Assembly (NCBI GenBank): GCA_019429445.1
Contig: JAHYIW010000003.1
Coordinates: 81,716-145,715, forward strand
Length of the DNA stretch: 64,000 nt
Reading direction: 5' to 3'
Source of the DNA: Desulfuromonadaceae bacterium
GTDB taxonomy: Bacteria; Desulfobacterota; Desulfuromonadia; Desulfuromonadales; JAHYIW01
Part shown: piece after piece, positions 51,675 to 61,503 of the stretch
Numbering within the stretch: position 1 is the first letter of the stretch
How the letters are laid out: each line of letters opens with the position of its first letter
Translations under genes and position numbers: made by a program
Notes under the pieces: generated by a model
What the model saw: the letters and a program-made list of their open reading frames with translations, nothing else
Database searches by the model: none
Told to the model about the DNA's origin: nothing

Positions 51675-53141
51675 TTAGTGAAAATAGCGCGCATTCAGCC
51701 ACATGTGTACCACGATGCTGGCGGCATAACCGAGCGCCACCGCCCAGCTCCACTTGAGGTGATTGCCGAAGGTGTAGACCCCCCGCGCGGCCCCCATCAG
51801 CGCCACCCCGGCGGCAGAGCCGATCGACAGCATGCTGCCGCCAACCCCGGCGGTCAGGGTCACCAGCAACCATTGGCCGTGCGACATGACCGGGTCCATC
51901 GTCAGCACGGCAAACATCACCGGGATATTGTCGACAATCGCCGAAAGGAGTCCGACCAGCACATTGGCGGTGGTCGGGCCGAGGTCGAAGTACATGAACT
52001 TGGAGGTCACCGCCAGGTAACCGAACTGGCCGAGACCGCCGACACAGAGAACAACGCCGTAGAAGAAGAGCAAGGTGTCCCACTCGGCACGGGCAATCTT
52101 GCGGAACAGATCAAAACCGGAAGGGGTGCCATGGCCGTGCCCGGTCGCTGCCGGTGGTTGGTGCTCGTCCGGATTGTGCCCGATAATATCGAGCGGCTGA
52201 TCACCACCTTTGTTCAGCAGATTCTCCTTGATCTTAAGATAGTAGGAAAAGAAGCCGAGGTAACCGAGACCGAGCATCATCCCCGCTGCGGGGGGGAGAT
52301 TGAGAAAGTTGTGGAACGACACGGCCGTCACGATGGTGCACATAAAGAGGGCAATAACCCGTTTGGCCCCAAGCTTCATGACGATCGCCTCGGCCATCGC
52401 TTCGGGACGCTCCTTGCTGACCGTCATGCTCATGATCGCCGCCGGAATAATCCAGTTGATCAACGAGGGGAAGAAGATAGCGAAGAACTCGATGAATTCA
52501 ACTTTCCCCTTTTGCCAGACCATCAGGGTGGTAATATCGCCGAACGGTGAAAACGCCCCTCCGGCGTTGGCACCGACGACCACGTTGATACAGGCGACAA
52601 TGACAAACTTTTTGTTGTTCCCGCCTACCGCCATCACCACCGCGCCCATCAGCAGGGCGGTGGTCAGGTTGTCGGCCAGCGGCGAGATCAGAAATGCCAG
52701 CAGGCCGGTGACCCAGAAGACGGTGCGCAGGGTGAAGCCGCGACTGACCAGGCAGGAGCGCAGCGCCTGGAAGACGTTGCGCTCGTCCATGGCGTTGATA
52801 TAGGTCATTGCCGCCAGTAAAAAAAGGAAGAGTTCGGCATATTCGATCACATTATGCTTGATCGCCTCGTGCGGTGTGTGGGTGTCCCCCAGCGCCGCAT
52901 AGGCAAAGGCGACCAGCACCCAGATCAACCCGGCGGCCAGCATCACCGGTTTGCTTTTGCGCAGATGCAATTGCTCTTCGAAAATAACCAGGGAGTACGC
53001 GGCGACAAACAGAATCAGGGCAAAGATCCCCAGTGCCGTTCCGGTGAGGTTGATAAATGCAGCGGGTTCACCGCCGCTGCTGGCCAGCGCGGGGAGTGCG
53101 GTGGCGAAAATCGTGGTGAGTACCAGTAAAAGTTTTTTCAC
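51675..53141 (-). CDS. nhaD: Na+/H+ antiporter NhaD family
   Basis: 488 residues with an N-terminal signal-like segment and about 12 helices. The NhaD signatures are YAELFLFLLAAMTYINAM, ISPLADNLTTALLMGAV and NAGGAFSPFGDITTLMVW, with the acidic residues that carry the transported ion. A His/Gly-rich loop (GHGHGTP) near residue 340 may respond to metal or pH. It starts with GTG (53139-53141) behind GGAGAG. It is monocistronic, ending at a strong terminator. NhaD exports Na+ or Li+ at alkaline pH. Confidence 0.93.
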   Translation of the reverse strand: MKKLLLVLTTIFATALPALASSGGEPAAFINLTGTALGIFALILFVAAYSLVIFEEQLHLRKSKPVMLAAGLIWVLVAFAYAALGDTHTPHEAIKHNVIEYAELFLFLLAAMTYINAMDERNVFQALRSCLVSRGFTLRTVFWVTGLLAFLISPLADNLTTALLMGAVVMAVGGNNKKFVIVACINVVVGANAGGAFSPFGDITTLMVWQKGKVEFIEFFAIFFPSLINWIIPAAIMSMTVSKERPEAMAEAIVMKLGAKRVIALFMCTIVTAVSFHNFLNLPPAAGMMLGLGYLGFFSYYLKIKENLLNKGGDQPLDIIGHNPDEHQPPAATGHGHGTPSGFDLFRKIARAEWDTLLFFYGVVLCVGGLGQFGYLAVTSKFMYFDLGPTTANVLVGLLSAIVDNIPVMFAVLTMDPVMSHGQWLLVTLTAGVGGSMLSIGSAAGVALMGAARGVYTFGNHLKWSWAVALGYAASIVVHMWLNARYFH

Positions 53142-53229
53142 AATCTCTCCTTTGCTTTACGGTCATAAATACATTAGAGTAAGCAGCAATATCATTGAAT
53201 CTGAACCCTTGACTGGGACTGCTCTTTGT

Positions 53230-53243
53230 CGAAATCGATTTCG
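53230..53243. promoter_or_regulatory. 14-bp palindrome upstream of nhaD
   Basis: CGAAATCGATTTCG is a perfect palindrome about 90 bp upstream of nhaD and 125 bp upstream of the amidase gene. It could be an operator for either gene, or chance. Confidence 0.35.
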
Positions 53244-53369
53244 GTTGTTGCCCGACACCGCTGCATATATTACAGTGCTGGCAAGGCAGAGGACACTCAT
53301 TAAATGTCGCAATTCTTATCATTTAGCGGACAATGAGTCAAGTATAACCGTGTTCTATAAGAGGGAATT

Positions 53370-54158
53370 ATGAATGAAAAAATAACCGCGGCTGCAGTCC
53401 AGTTCAATATCAAACTCGGTGACGTTGATGCCAACCTCGCTCTCGCCCTCGCCGGACTCGCGCGGGTCGCCGCCAAGGGCGCGCAACTTGCGGTACTGCC
53501 GGAGATGTGGAGTACCGGTTATGATTACCGGCACCTGCCGGAACTGGCGGAGCGTACCCCGGAGATTATCGAACGTCTCGTCGCAGACAGCGCCCGGCTG
53601 GGGCTGGTTATTGTCGGCAGTCTGCCGACCAGGGTCGCGGGGAAGGTCTTCAACACCGCCTATGTCATCGACCGGGGACGCGTGACGGGGACATACAGCA
53701 AACTGCACCTTTTTTCGACGATGGGGGAAGACCGTTTTCTCGCTGCCGGGGATAGCATGCTGATCGTTGACAGTTCCGTCGGACGGCTGGGCATCGCCAT
53801 CTGTTATGATCTGCGTTTTCCGGAGTTTTTCCGTAAAATGGCGCTCGAAGGGGCTGAAATCCTCTGTCTTCCCGCCGAGTGGCCGAAACCCCGTCAGGAA
53901 CACTGGCGCACGCTGTTGCGTGCCCGGGCGATAGAAAACCAGCTTTTTGTTGCCGCCTGTAACTGTTGCGGGGTCCAGGGTAAACTCGATTTTTTCGGGA
54001 TGAGCATGCTGATCGCCCCGCGCGGTGAAGTCCTTGCCGAAGGCGGAGCGGTCGACACCGAGCTGATCGCCACTTTCGACTTTGCCGAGATGGCAGAATA
54101 TCGTGCGCAAATCCGCTGCTTCGCCGATCGCCGCCCGGAGATTTACGGACAGTTGTAG
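53370..54158 (+). CDS. Nitrilase-superfamily carbon-nitrogen hydrolase (omega-amidase-like)
   Basis: 262 residues. The catalytic triad is visible as Glu45 (LPEMW), Lys111 (YSKLHLF) and Cys145 (AICYDLRFPE). The sequence around Cys145 and the compact size resemble Nit2-like omega-amidases, which repair deaminated glutamine/asparagine products. The exact substrate is unknown. A GAGGGAATT ribosome-binding site precedes the ATG. It converges with the FAD oxidoreductase gene, with a 25-bp gap between stops. Confidence 0.85.
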   Translation: MNEKITAAAVQFNIKLGDVDANLALALAGLARVAAKGAQLAVLPEMWSTGYDYRHLPELAERTPEIIERLVADSARLGLVIVGSLPTRVAGKVFNTAYVIDRGRVTGTYSKLHLFSTMGEDRFLAAGDSMLIVDSSVGRLGIAICYDLRFPEFFRKMALEGAEILCLPAEWPKPRQEHWRTLLRARAIENQLFVAACNCCGVQGKLDFFGMSMLIAPRGEVLAEGGAVDTELIATFDFAEMAEYRAQIRCFADRRPEIYGQL

Positions 54159-54183
54159 CCGGAAAAATCGAACTCAGGGCACA

Positions 54184-55764
54184 TTACCGGCGTTTGTTCA
54201 TCACTTGTTTCAATTCTTTTGCCGCCTGCGGATCAAACTCCTGCAAGACCATCAGCGCCGCATTCGCCCCTGATTTGATTGCAATCGGCACCCCGCCGCC
54301 ATATTCGCCGCAGTGTCCGCCGATCAACAGTTTTTTGACCGGGGTGCGGTGGTGTGCAACCTTGGCGCGGATATTCTTGCTGGTCGGCTTGGTGCCGGAA
54401 AAACTGCCGCGGGCGTTCCCGGTATAGCGCCAATAGGTGACCGGGGTGCAGATCTCTTTCACTTCAATGTGGTCACGCAGGGCAGGGATCAAGGTCGCGG
54501 CAACGCGGTCGATCAGAATATCGGCGAATTCTTCCTTGAGTGCCCGGTAGGCGGGGCCGCGCTCAAATCCCTTGCCGGTGCGCCAGTTGTTCTGGTAGTC
54601 GAGAAACGCCGGGCAATGCAGCGTCAGCGTTCCCTTGCCGGGAGGGGCGAGGGTCGGGTCCTGAATTGATGGAGCCATGACGACGATTGCCGTGGTGTGC
54701 GGATCGCCGTTGAAATGTTCTTCGCGGCGGATATCGTTGCGCGACAAGTTGATCGCTTCTTCCCCGAGTCCGAAGGCGGCAGGACTGCAATCGAGGCCGA
54801 GAAAAATACTCAGATTGGAATGATAGAGATCAGCGTTGCGCAGTTCTGCCTTCAGCTTGGCCGGAATCGCGGCAGCGGGGAGCATCTGTTCGTAAAGATT
54901 TTCCAGATCGCAAGCGGCGATGACGTAGCGGGCGGCGATAGTGCGGCCATCTTCCAAGGTAACACCACACGCCTCGTTGCGGCGGTTCAGCTCGATCCGT
55001 GCCACCCGCTGGCGCAGATGAACCTTTGCACCGAAGTGCTCAATCCGGTCGTGCAGCCAGTCGGCAATCGCCTGACTCCCCCCGACCGGGCAGTTCTGAA
55101 AGTTGTCGGCGTAAGCCCAGGCGATCGAAACGACCACTGACATCATCGTGTCGTGACTGCCGAAAATTCGTTGACCGGCGGTATTACTGAAGTAACGTCG
55201 TAACCCTTTTTCAATGGGCATGCGGATAAAGGGAATCACCGGCAGCGCCCACCACAACATTTTCAGACCATGTACGGCGCGCTCCAGCGGGGCCATGGCC
55301 TCGGCGGAAACCGTGCGACCATCGAGCTGGGCAAGACGTGCCCCGAGCCGTTTCGCTTCGGCAAACAAACGGGTGATCCCGGACGCATCTGCCGGAAAGT
55401 CGCGGATCAAAGCATCGCGCAGTTCATCGGGGTTGGTGGTCAGCAGATACTCCCCTGCGGCGTTTTTAAAACGGCGAATGCGCTGCATCGGCGGAAACGA
55501 CGGGATATCCTCGCCGAGGTAGCGGAACAGGTTGTTGACGTAGCCACCGGGGCCACATTGATTGAGCCATTCAATCGAAGAGCTGAAGGTGAAGCCGTTG
55601 CGCCGGAACCCGGCGAGATAACCGCCGACCTGGCTGTCCATCTCCAGGGTAACGGTGCGCAGACCGGCGCGGGCAAGAAGGGCCGCGGCAGTCAACCCTC
55701 CCGCTCCGGCGCCGATAATGACGACATCACATTCGTGGGGAATCAATTGTTCAGCAGGCTGCAT
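54184..55764 (-). CDS. FAD-dependent phytoene-desaturase-like oxidoreductase
   Basis: 526 residues. N-terminal dinucleotide-binding motif VVIIGAGAGGLTAAALLARAG, then TLEMDSQVGGYLAGFRRNGF. The C-terminal segment GGHCGEYGGGVPIAIKSGANAALM is the family FAD loop. The COG1233 group includes carotenoid desaturases, isomerases and retinol saturase-like enzymes. No carotenoid genes are nearby, so the substrate is not assignable. No signal peptide is seen. Copy B of the dispersed repeat begins 27 bp upstream of its start. Confidence 0.78.
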   Translation of the reverse strand: MQPAEQLIPHECDVVIIGAGAGGLTAAALLARAGLRTVTLEMDSQVGGYLAGFRRNGFTFSSSIEWLNQCGPGGYVNNLFRYLGEDIPSFPPMQRIRRFKNAAGEYLLTTNPDELRDALIRDFPADASGITRLFAEAKRLGARLAQLDGRTVSAEAMAPLERAVHGLKMLWWALPVIPFIRMPIEKGLRRYFSNTAGQRIFGSHDTMMSVVVSIAWAYADNFQNCPVGGSQAIADWLHDRIEHFGAKVHLRQRVARIELNRRNEACGVTLEDGRTIAARYVIAACDLENLYEQMLPAAAIPAKLKAELRNADLYHSNLSIFLGLDCSPAAFGLGEEAINLSRNDIRREEHFNGDPHTTAIVVMAPSIQDPTLAPPGKGTLTLHCPAFLDYQNNWRTGKGFERGPAYRALKEEFADILIDRVAATLIPALRDHIEVKEICTPVTYWRYTGNARGSFSGTKPTSKNIRAKVAHHRTPVKKLLIGGHCGEYGGGVPIAIKSGANAALMVLQEFDPQAAKELKQVMNKRR

Positions 55765-55791
55765 CGGTACTCCTCGAAATAAAAAGAGAAC

Positions 55792-55973
55792 GTAACTGTT
55801 CAGCTCTTCTGTAGGAGCGGCTTTAGCCGCGAACCATCGCGCCTGAAGGCGACTCCTACAGCGTCATTCCTGCATGATTTTAGCCGGAATCCAGATTTTC
55901 AGGGTTGAAAGTCTGAATCCCCGACAGGATCACTCGGGGATGACGACCCTTGGACGGGTAGCTGAATAGTTAC
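55792..55973 (+). repeat. Dispersed composite repeat, copy B
   Basis: 182 bp, same orientation and nearly the same sequence as copy A (9833-10015): GTAACTGTTCAG left end, CTGTAGGAGC/GCTCCTACAG-type hairpin, GGAATCCAG and CGGGGATGACG arms, right end GAATAGTTAC. It lies between the oxidoreductase and helicase genes, 15 bp from the helicase stop. Confidence 0.92.
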
Positions 55974-55988
55974 CGCTGGTGAGGGTTT

Positions 55989-57722
55989 TCAACCGCGCCG
56001 GTTGAAGGGCGGTTTCTTGCCGCTCGATTTACCGAAGGGGCGGCGGGAGGGAAACTTGTTGCGTCCGCCGCTCCCCTGCTCAGGAGCTGGGCCGCTGTCA
56101 ACAATGAGACGCGTGGGGCGTCCGCAAATGCGGATTTCTCCGAGATTTTTGATTGTTTCCGCGGTCAGATCAGCGGGCAGATCGATGAGGCTGAACGTAT
56201 CGCTGAGCGATATTTGGCCGATACCGCGACTGTCGATGTTCCCTTCGTTGCTGAACGCGCCGACGATGTGGCGTGGTTCAATACCGTGGGCGCGACCAAC
56301 TGCGATGCGATAGCGCTGCATCCCCTGATCGGGAGGACGTTGCGCGTTGCGTCCAGTCGATCCTTTATGCTCCGGCTCAGCCTGGAGGCTTTCCGCCGGA
56401 AGTTCTTCCGGTTGCAGCGGGCGCTCTTTCTGCAGCAAATAGGCAAGGGTCGCGGCAATCCGGCGGTGACCGACATCGTATTCGCTCTGATAAGCGTCGA
56501 TCAACTCTTCAAAGAACTCCAGATCCTGCGCTTCCATGGCCTCGGCAACCTGCTCCTTGAACAGACTGACGCGCCGGTTGGTAATGTCCGAACGGCTGGG
56601 CAGGGACATGGCTTTGATCGGCTGGCGGGTGGCCTGCTCAATCGCTGCCAGCATCCGTTTTTCTCGCGGGGCGACGAAGAGAATGGCCTTTCCCGGTCGT
56701 CCCGCCCGGCCGGTACGGCCAATACGGTGGACGTAAGCCTCGGTGTCGTAGGGGATGTCATAGTTGACGACGTGGCTGATGCGCTTGACGTCCAGGCCGC
56801 GAGCGGCGACATCGGTGGCGACAACAATGTCGAGGGAACCATTTTTGAGGCGCGCGACGGTTTTCTCACGCAGCGCCTGGGTCATGTCACCGTTGAGCGG
56901 GGCACTCGAAAATCCCCGTGCTTCAAGCTTCTCCGCCAGTTCAATGGTCGCCAGTTTGGTGCGGACGAAGACGATCATCGCTTCAAGTTCCTCGGCCTCC
57001 AGGATCCGGGTCAGGGCATCTAGCTTGTGCAGCCCCTTGACTTGCCAGAAGCGCTGTTCAATCGTCATCACGGTTGAGGTTTTACTCTGGATGCGGATCT
57101 CCACCGGATCGCGGAGGTGTTTGCGCGCGACGCGTAACACTTCGCGCGGCATCGTTGCCGAAAAAAGTGCGGTCTGGCGTTCTGGCGGAGCGTGACGGAG
57201 AATCTCGTCAACATCATCAATGAACCCCATGCGCAGCATTTCGTCCGCCTCGTCAAGAACCACACAGCTGATCCGGTCGAGTTTCAGGGTGCCACGGCGC
57301 AGGTGATCCTGCACCCGGCCGGGGGTGCCGACCACGGCTTGCACACCACGACTCAACTGGCGCAGTTGCTGAACCATGTTCTGCCCGCCGTAGACCGGCA
57401 GTACCTGAAAGCCTTTCAGGTGACGGGCGTAGGTCTGCATCGCCTCGGCAACCTGCAAAGCGAGCTCCCGGGTCGGCGTCAAAACAAGAATTTGCGGGTA
57501 CTTCAGTTTCGGGTCGAGACGACTCAGCAGTGGCAAGGCAAAGGCGGCCGTTTTGCCGGTGCCGGTTTGTGCTTCGCCCATCAGGTCGCGTCCGGCCAGC
57601 AGTGGCGGAATGCTCTGTGCCTGGATCGGTGTAGGGGTCTCGTAGCCGACTTCGCGCACCACCTTGAGCAGTGCAGGGGGGAGTCCGAGGTCATCAAATG
57701 TCAGGGAAATTTCTTCGCTCAT
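55989..57722 (-). CDS. DEAD-box RNA helicase (DeaD/CsdA-like)
   Basis: 577 residues. Motifs: Q motif (TFDDLGLPPALLKVV...PTPIQ), Walker A AQTGTGKT near residue 57, PTRELA, DEAD box VLDEADEML, SATMP, and HRIGRTGRAG. Residues about 470-545 form a DbpA-type RNA-binding domain (YRIAVGRAHGIEPRHIVGAFSNEGNI). A Gly/Lys/Arg-rich tail (GGRNKFPSRRPFGKSSGKK) may bind RNA. It unwinds RNA in ribosome assembly or cold adaptation. It lies 56 bp after an RRM protein gene on the same strand. Confidence 0.92.
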   Translation of the reverse strand: MSEEISLTFDDLGLPPALLKVVREVGYETPTPIQAQSIPPLLAGRDLMGEAQTGTGKTAAFALPLLSRLDPKLKYPQILVLTPTRELALQVAEAMQTYARHLKGFQVLPVYGGQNMVQQLRQLSRGVQAVVGTPGRVQDHLRRGTLKLDRISCVVLDEADEMLRMGFIDDVDEILRHAPPERQTALFSATMPREVLRVARKHLRDPVEIRIQSKTSTVMTIEQRFWQVKGLHKLDALTRILEAEELEAMIVFVRTKLATIELAEKLEARGFSSAPLNGDMTQALREKTVARLKNGSLDIVVATDVAARGLDVKRISHVVNYDIPYDTEAYVHRIGRTGRAGRPGKAILFVAPREKRMLAAIEQATRQPIKAMSLPSRSDITNRRVSLFKEQVAEAMEAQDLEFFEELIDAYQSEYDVGHRRIAATLAYLLQKERPLQPEELPAESLQAEPEHKGSTGRNAQRPPDQGMQRYRIAVGRAHGIEPRHIVGAFSNEGNIDSRGIGQISLSDTFSLIDLPADLTAETIKNLGEIRICGRPTRLIVDSGPAPEQGSGGRNKFPSRRPFGKSSGKKPPFNRRG

Positions 57723-57778
57723 GGAATTTTGTACTTTCGTGTGAATGCCCGGTAAAAGGGGGCGAGAGTTGGTAGAAT

Positions 57779-58096
57779 TCAGCGTCGGCGCGGCGTTTTG
57801 CGCTTTGGTGGAGGTGCCATCGCCGCCGCGGGTTCGCTTGCGGGGGGCTGCTTGGCACGCACCGCGCTGACTGCAATCAGCCGGTTGTGCAACAGGGCAC
57901 CGTCGAGGACGGTGATCGCTTCTTTAGCCTGGGCCGCATTGGCCATTTTCACAAACCCGCACCCCTTGAACTTGCCGCTACGGGGGTCGCTCTGCAAGTG
58001 GATTTTACCGACCGTTCCGGCAACCGTGAAGAGCGTACGTAATTCATCTTCAGTGGTTTCGAACGGAAGGTTGTCGACAAAGACATCTTTACCCAT
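57779..58096 (-). CDS. Small RRM-type RNA-binding protein
   Basis: 105 residues. One RNA recognition motif (residues 3-80): RNP2 is VFVDNL near the start and RNP1 is KGCGFVKM near residue 45, where usual aromatic positions are partly replaced by Cys/Val. The C-terminus is Pro/Lys/Arg-rich. Single-RRM proteins of this kind are cold-inducible in cyanobacteria and several proteobacteria. With the helicase gene it forms a likely RNA-remodelling pair, possibly cold-related (inference from families and context). Confidence 0.9.
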   Translation of the reverse strand: MGKDVFVDNLPFETTEDELRTLFTVAGTVGKIHLQSDPRSGKFKGCGFVKMANAAQAKEAITVLDGALLHNRLIAVSAVRAKQPPASEPAAAMAPPPKRKTPRRR

Positions 58097-58247
58097 CTGA
58101 GTTATCCTTTTTCAAGATCAATAATCGGACATTGTAGCACAGACTGTGATTTAAAGAACGACAAATGAAAAATATTTTGCCGCGAACTTCAAACCGCTTT
58201 GACGCCGTTTGTCGCGAACCTTTTCCCTGTGACAGAAAGCTTTAGTT

Positions 58248-58430
58248 GTAACTATTTACCTGCCCGTCCAAGGGTCGTCATCCCCGAGTGATCCTGTCGG
58301 GGATCCAGACGTTCAACCTTGAAAACCCTGGATTCCGGCTGAAATCTTGCCGGAATGACGCTGTAGGGGTCGCCTTCAGGCGCGATGGTTCGCGGCTAAA
58401 GCCGCTCCTACAGAAGAGCTGAACAGTTAC
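58248..58430 (-). repeat. Dispersed composite repeat, copy C (inverted)
   Basis: 183 bp in inverse orientation to copies A and B: it starts GTAACTATTTAC, passes CATCCCCGAGTGATCC, GGATTCCGGC, CTTCAGGCGCGATGG and AAAGCCGCTCCTACAG, and ends GAACAGTTAC. With copy B it forms a 2.6-kb inverted-repeat pair around the helicase and RRM genes. Confidence 0.92.
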
Positions 58431-58472
58431 CTTTAGTTTAGATAAAGGCCTTTTATCATCGGTAAAAATTCG

Positions 58473-58501
58473 TTGACAAGCTGCGCTCTTTCCGCTATAT
58501 C
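58473..58501 (+). promoter_or_regulatory. Sigma-70 promoter for the XRE-cupin gene
   Basis: TTGACA (58473-58478), 17 bp, TATATC (58496-58501), 40 bp before the GTG start. It is just outside copy C of the repeat. Confidence 0.7.
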
Positions 58502-58541
58502 CTGCAAACTGTAAAACCTTATTCTAAATGGAGATACGATT

Positions 58542-59102
58542 GTGGAGTATAAGATTGGAGCAAAAATCAAGCAGTTGCGCAAAGCGCGCAAATTAACGCT
58601 GCAAGATGTGGCGCGTGAGACCGGTTTTTCCCCCGCGCTGATTTCGCAGATAGAAAATAACAATGTTTCACCGCCGATTGCCACGCTGTCAAAAATCGCC
58701 CGGTTTTTTGACGTCAAGATCGGGATGTTTTTTGAAGAAGAAGAAGTTGAATGCAAGTACGAAGTGGTGCGTCGCGGCGAACGGCGGGTGGTCAGCCGCG
58801 TCATCTCCAAAGCCGGAACCGGACACGGCTACACCTATGAGGCGCTTTCTTTCCGTAAACGTAACAAAAAAATGGAACCGTTTTTACTCTCCATCTCGGA
58901 GCGCGCCGGGGAAGAAACACTCTACAATCACGAAGGAGAGGAGTTTCTGTTGATCATCAAGGGCAAGGCGGAAGTTCTGCTCGAAGATGAGCGCATTGCA
59001 CTCGATGAGGGGGATGCTGTTTATTTCGACGCCACCCTCAAACATCGACTTCTTTCTCGTGACAGTGGCGAGGTGCAGGTGCTTGCGGTTGTGACCCGCT
59101 GA
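58542..59102 (+). CDS. XRE-family transcriptional regulator with C-terminal cupin
   Basis: 186 residues. HTH at about 5-60 (KIKQLRKARKLTLQDVARETGFSPALISQIENN). Cupin-2 fold at about 110-184 (LYNHEGEEFLLIIKGKAEVLLEDERIALDEGDAVYFDATLKHR) with His and Glu positions for metal or ligand binding. Regulators of this layout often control acyl-CoA or amino-acid-related operons. It starts with GTG behind GGAG. It lies 118 bp upstream of methylmalonyl-CoA mutase in the same direction, so control of the propionyl-CoA genes by a small metabolite is a reasonable guess, not demonstrated here. Confidence 0.88.
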   Translation: MEYKIGAKIKQLRKARKLTLQDVARETGFSPALISQIENNNVSPPIATLSKIARFFDVKIGMFFEEEEVECKYEVVRRGERRVVSRVISKAGTGHGYTYEALSFRKRNKKMEPFLLSISERAGEETLYNHEGEEFLLIIKGKAEVLLEDERIALDEGDAVYFDATLKHRLLSRDSGEVQVLAVVTR

Positions 59103-59220
59103 ATCAGATCATGCGTATTGAGAGGATCGCCGGTCAGGTCGGCCCTCGTTTGATGGACATCTTTTTGCTGCGGTAGTGCCACCGGGATAACACTGCGCAG
59201 CGTCTCAAAGGAATCTATTT

Positions 59221-61359
59221 ATGAATGAATTTAGCAAACCAACGCTGGGCGAGTGGGAAAAACAGGCGAAAAAGGAAAAAAAGAGTGACGACTTGTCCGG
59301 TCTGAACTGGCAAACCCCGGAAGGGATTACCGTCAAGCCGTTGTACACCCAGGCTGACACCGCCGGGTTGACGACTGCCGACACCTTGCCGGGGCTGGCG
59401 CCGTTTGTGCGCGGACCGATGGCGACGATGTATGCCGGGCGTCCCTGGACGGTGCGGCAGTACGCCGGATTCTCCACCGCCGAAGAATCGAACGCCTTTT
59501 ACAAACGCAATCTTGCCGCCGGTCAACAGGGATTGTCGGTCGCATTTGACCTCGCGACACATCGCGGCTACGATTCCGATCATCCGCGGGTCGTCGGTGA
59601 TGTTGGCAAGGCCGGAGTCGCCATCGATTCGGTGGAGGACATGAAGATCCTTTTTGGTGACATTCCCCTCGACAAGGTGTCGGTGTCGATGACGATGAAC
59701 GGTGCGGTATTGCCGATTCTGGCCAACTACATCGTTGCCGCCGAGGAAGCGGGGGTCAAGCAGGAACAGCTGGCAGGAACGATCCAGAACGATATCCTCA
59801 AGGAATTCATGGTGCGCAACACCTACATCTACCCCCCCGCGCCGTCGATGCGTATCATTGCCGACATCATCGAATACACCAGCCAGAAGATGCCGAAGTT
59901 CAATTCGATCTCGATCTCCGGTTATCATATTCAGGAAGCCGGAGCCAACAACGCGCTGGAGCTCGCCTTTACCCTGGCCGACGGTATTGAATATGTGCGT
60001 ACCGCAATCGCCAAGGGGCTTGATGTCGACGCCTTTGCGCCGCGTCTGTCATTCTTCTTTGGCGTCGGTATGAACTTCTTCATGGAAGCCGCCAAGCTGC
60101 GTGCCGCGCGCTTTCTGTGGGCCAGACTGATGGCGCAGTTCAATCCCCAAAATCCGAAATCGTCGATGCTGCGCACCCACTGCCAGACCTCGGGGTGGTC
60201 GTTGACCGAACAGGATCCGTACAATAACGTCATCCGCACCACCCTTGAAGCGTTGGCGGCGGTCCTCGGTGGCACCCAGTCGTTGCACACCAATGCACTG
60301 GACGAGGCGATTGCCCTGCCGACCGATCATTCGGCACGGATTGCACGCAATACCCAGCTGGTGATTCAGGAAGAAACCGGAATCTGCAACGTGGTTGATC
60401 CGCTCGGCGGTTCCTACTATGTAGAATCACTGACCGCCGCGCTGATCGACGAGGCAACCGCAATTCTTGCCGAAATCGAGGGGCTCGGCGGCATGACCAA
60501 GGCGATCGAATCGGGAATGCCGAAGTTGCGCATTGAGGAGTCAGCAGCCAGGAAGCAGGCAGCGATTGACAGCGGTCGCGACGTCATTGTCGGCGTCAAC
60601 AAATACAAGTTGGCCAAGGAAGATCCGATTGAGGTGCTGGACATCGACAACAGCGCCGTCCGTGAATCGCAAATCGCCCGCATCAACAAGATCCGCGCCG
60701 GGCGCGACGCAGCGGCGTGTCAGGCGGCACTTGCGGCAATCACCGCCGCATGCGATACTGACGACAATCTGCTCAATCTGTGCGTCGAGGCGGCCCGCTG
60801 CCGGGCCACCGTCGGTGAAATTTCCGATGCGATGGAAGTGAAATTCGGTCGTCACAAGGCCGAGATCAAACTGGTTTCAGGAGTCTATGGATCGGTGGTG
60901 AACAACGACGAAGATTTCAGTGCGCTGCAAGCGCGTATCGATCAATTTGCCGCCAAAGAGGGGCGTCGCCCGCGTATTCTGGTGGCCAAGATGGGGCAGG
61001 ACGGTCACGATCGCGGGGCCAAGGTGGTGGCGACCGCCTACGCCGACGCCGGGTTCGATGTTGATGTCGGCCCGCTCTTCCAGACCCCTGAAGAAGCCGC
61101 CAAAATGGCGGTGGAGAACGATGTCCACGTCGTCGGGGTATCGAGTCTGGCCGCCGGGCACAAGACGCTGGTGCCGCAACTGATCGCCGCACTGCAGAAG
61201 CTCGGTGCCGATGACATCGCGGTGGTCTGCGGCGGGGTTATCCCGCGCCAGGATTACGATCAACTGTACGCCGCCGGTGCCGCGCGCATCTTCGGTCCCG
61301 GTACGCCGATCATCGTTTCCGCCGGTGAAACGCTCGATGCCATCGAGGAGAAGCGTTGA
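59221..61359 (+). CDS. Methylmalonyl-CoA mutase, large (catalytic) subunit
   Basis: 712 residues. The catalytic TIM barrel (about 40-560) has [18 protein letters not shown] and [19 protein letters not shown]. The B12-binding domain (about 580-712) has the base-off motif [10 protein letters not shown] with cobalt-ligand His near residue 597. The single-chain layout resembles ScpA/MutB forms. It interconverts succinyl-CoA and methylmalonyl-CoA. A small-subunit gene is not present in the window; homodimeric forms are known. It is followed by a terminator-like hairpin and meaB. Confidence 0.96.
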   Translation: MNEFSKPTLGEWEKQAKKEKKSDDLSGLNWQTPEGITVKPLYTQADTAGLTTADTLPGLAPFVRGPMATMYAGRPWTVRQYAGFSTAEESNAFYKRNLAAGQQGLSVAFDLATHRGYDSDHPRVVGDVGKAGVAIDSVEDMKILFGDIPLDKVSVSMTMNGAVLPILANYIVAAEEAGVKQEQLAGTIQNDILKEFMVRNTYIYPPAPSMRIIADIIEYTSQKMPKFNSISISGYHIQEAGANNALELAFTLADGIEYVRTAIAKGLDVDAFAPRLSFFFGVGMNFFMEAAKLRAARFLWARLMAQFNPQNPKSSMLRTHCQTSGWSLTEQDPYNNVIRTTLEALAAVLGGTQSLHTNALDEAIALPTDHSARIARNTQLVIQEETGICNVVDPLGGSYYVESLTAALIDEATAILAEIEGLGGMTKAIESGMPKLRIEESAARKQAAIDSGRDVIVGVNKYKLAKEDPIEVLDIDNSAVRESQIARINKIRAGRDAAACQAALAAITAACDTDDNLLNLCVEAARCRATVGEISDAMEVKFGRHKAEIKLVSGVYGSVVNNDEDFSALQARIDQFAAKEGRRPRILVAKMGQDGHDRGAKVVATAYADAGFDVDVGPLFQTPEEAAKMAVENDVHVVGVSSLAAGHKTLVPQLIAALQKLGADDIAVVCGGVIPRQDYDQLYAAGAARIFGPGTPIIVSAGETLDAIEEKR

Positions 61360-61378
61360 CGATGACAGCCCAAGGCTG

Positions 61379-61409
61379 AAAACGGCGGGTCTTCGGGCCC
61401 GCCGTTTTT
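61379..61409 (+). terminator. Intrinsic terminator between mutase and meaB
   Basis: ACGGCGGG / CCCGCCGT stem with a TCTTCGGG-like loop followed by TTTTTG, 20 bp after the mutase stop. It suggests meaB is expressed by readthrough or its own promoter. Confidence 0.85.
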
Positions 61410-61503
61410 GCTTTGTCCGGCGCCAGATGCCGGTTGCGCGACACCGGCCCAATTGCTAGAATGTCGGTCGCAAATAAACAATCACTTCGCAAGGGAACAC
61501 TCC

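Larger units (their letters stand above)
58097..58541. other. 445-bp divergent intergenic region
   Basis: It lies between the RRM gene and the XRE-cupin gene. About 110 bp beside the RRM gene show no recognisable element apart from AT-rich sequence. The rest is copy C of the dispersed repeat (58248-58430) and the promoter at 58473. Confidence 0.7.
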
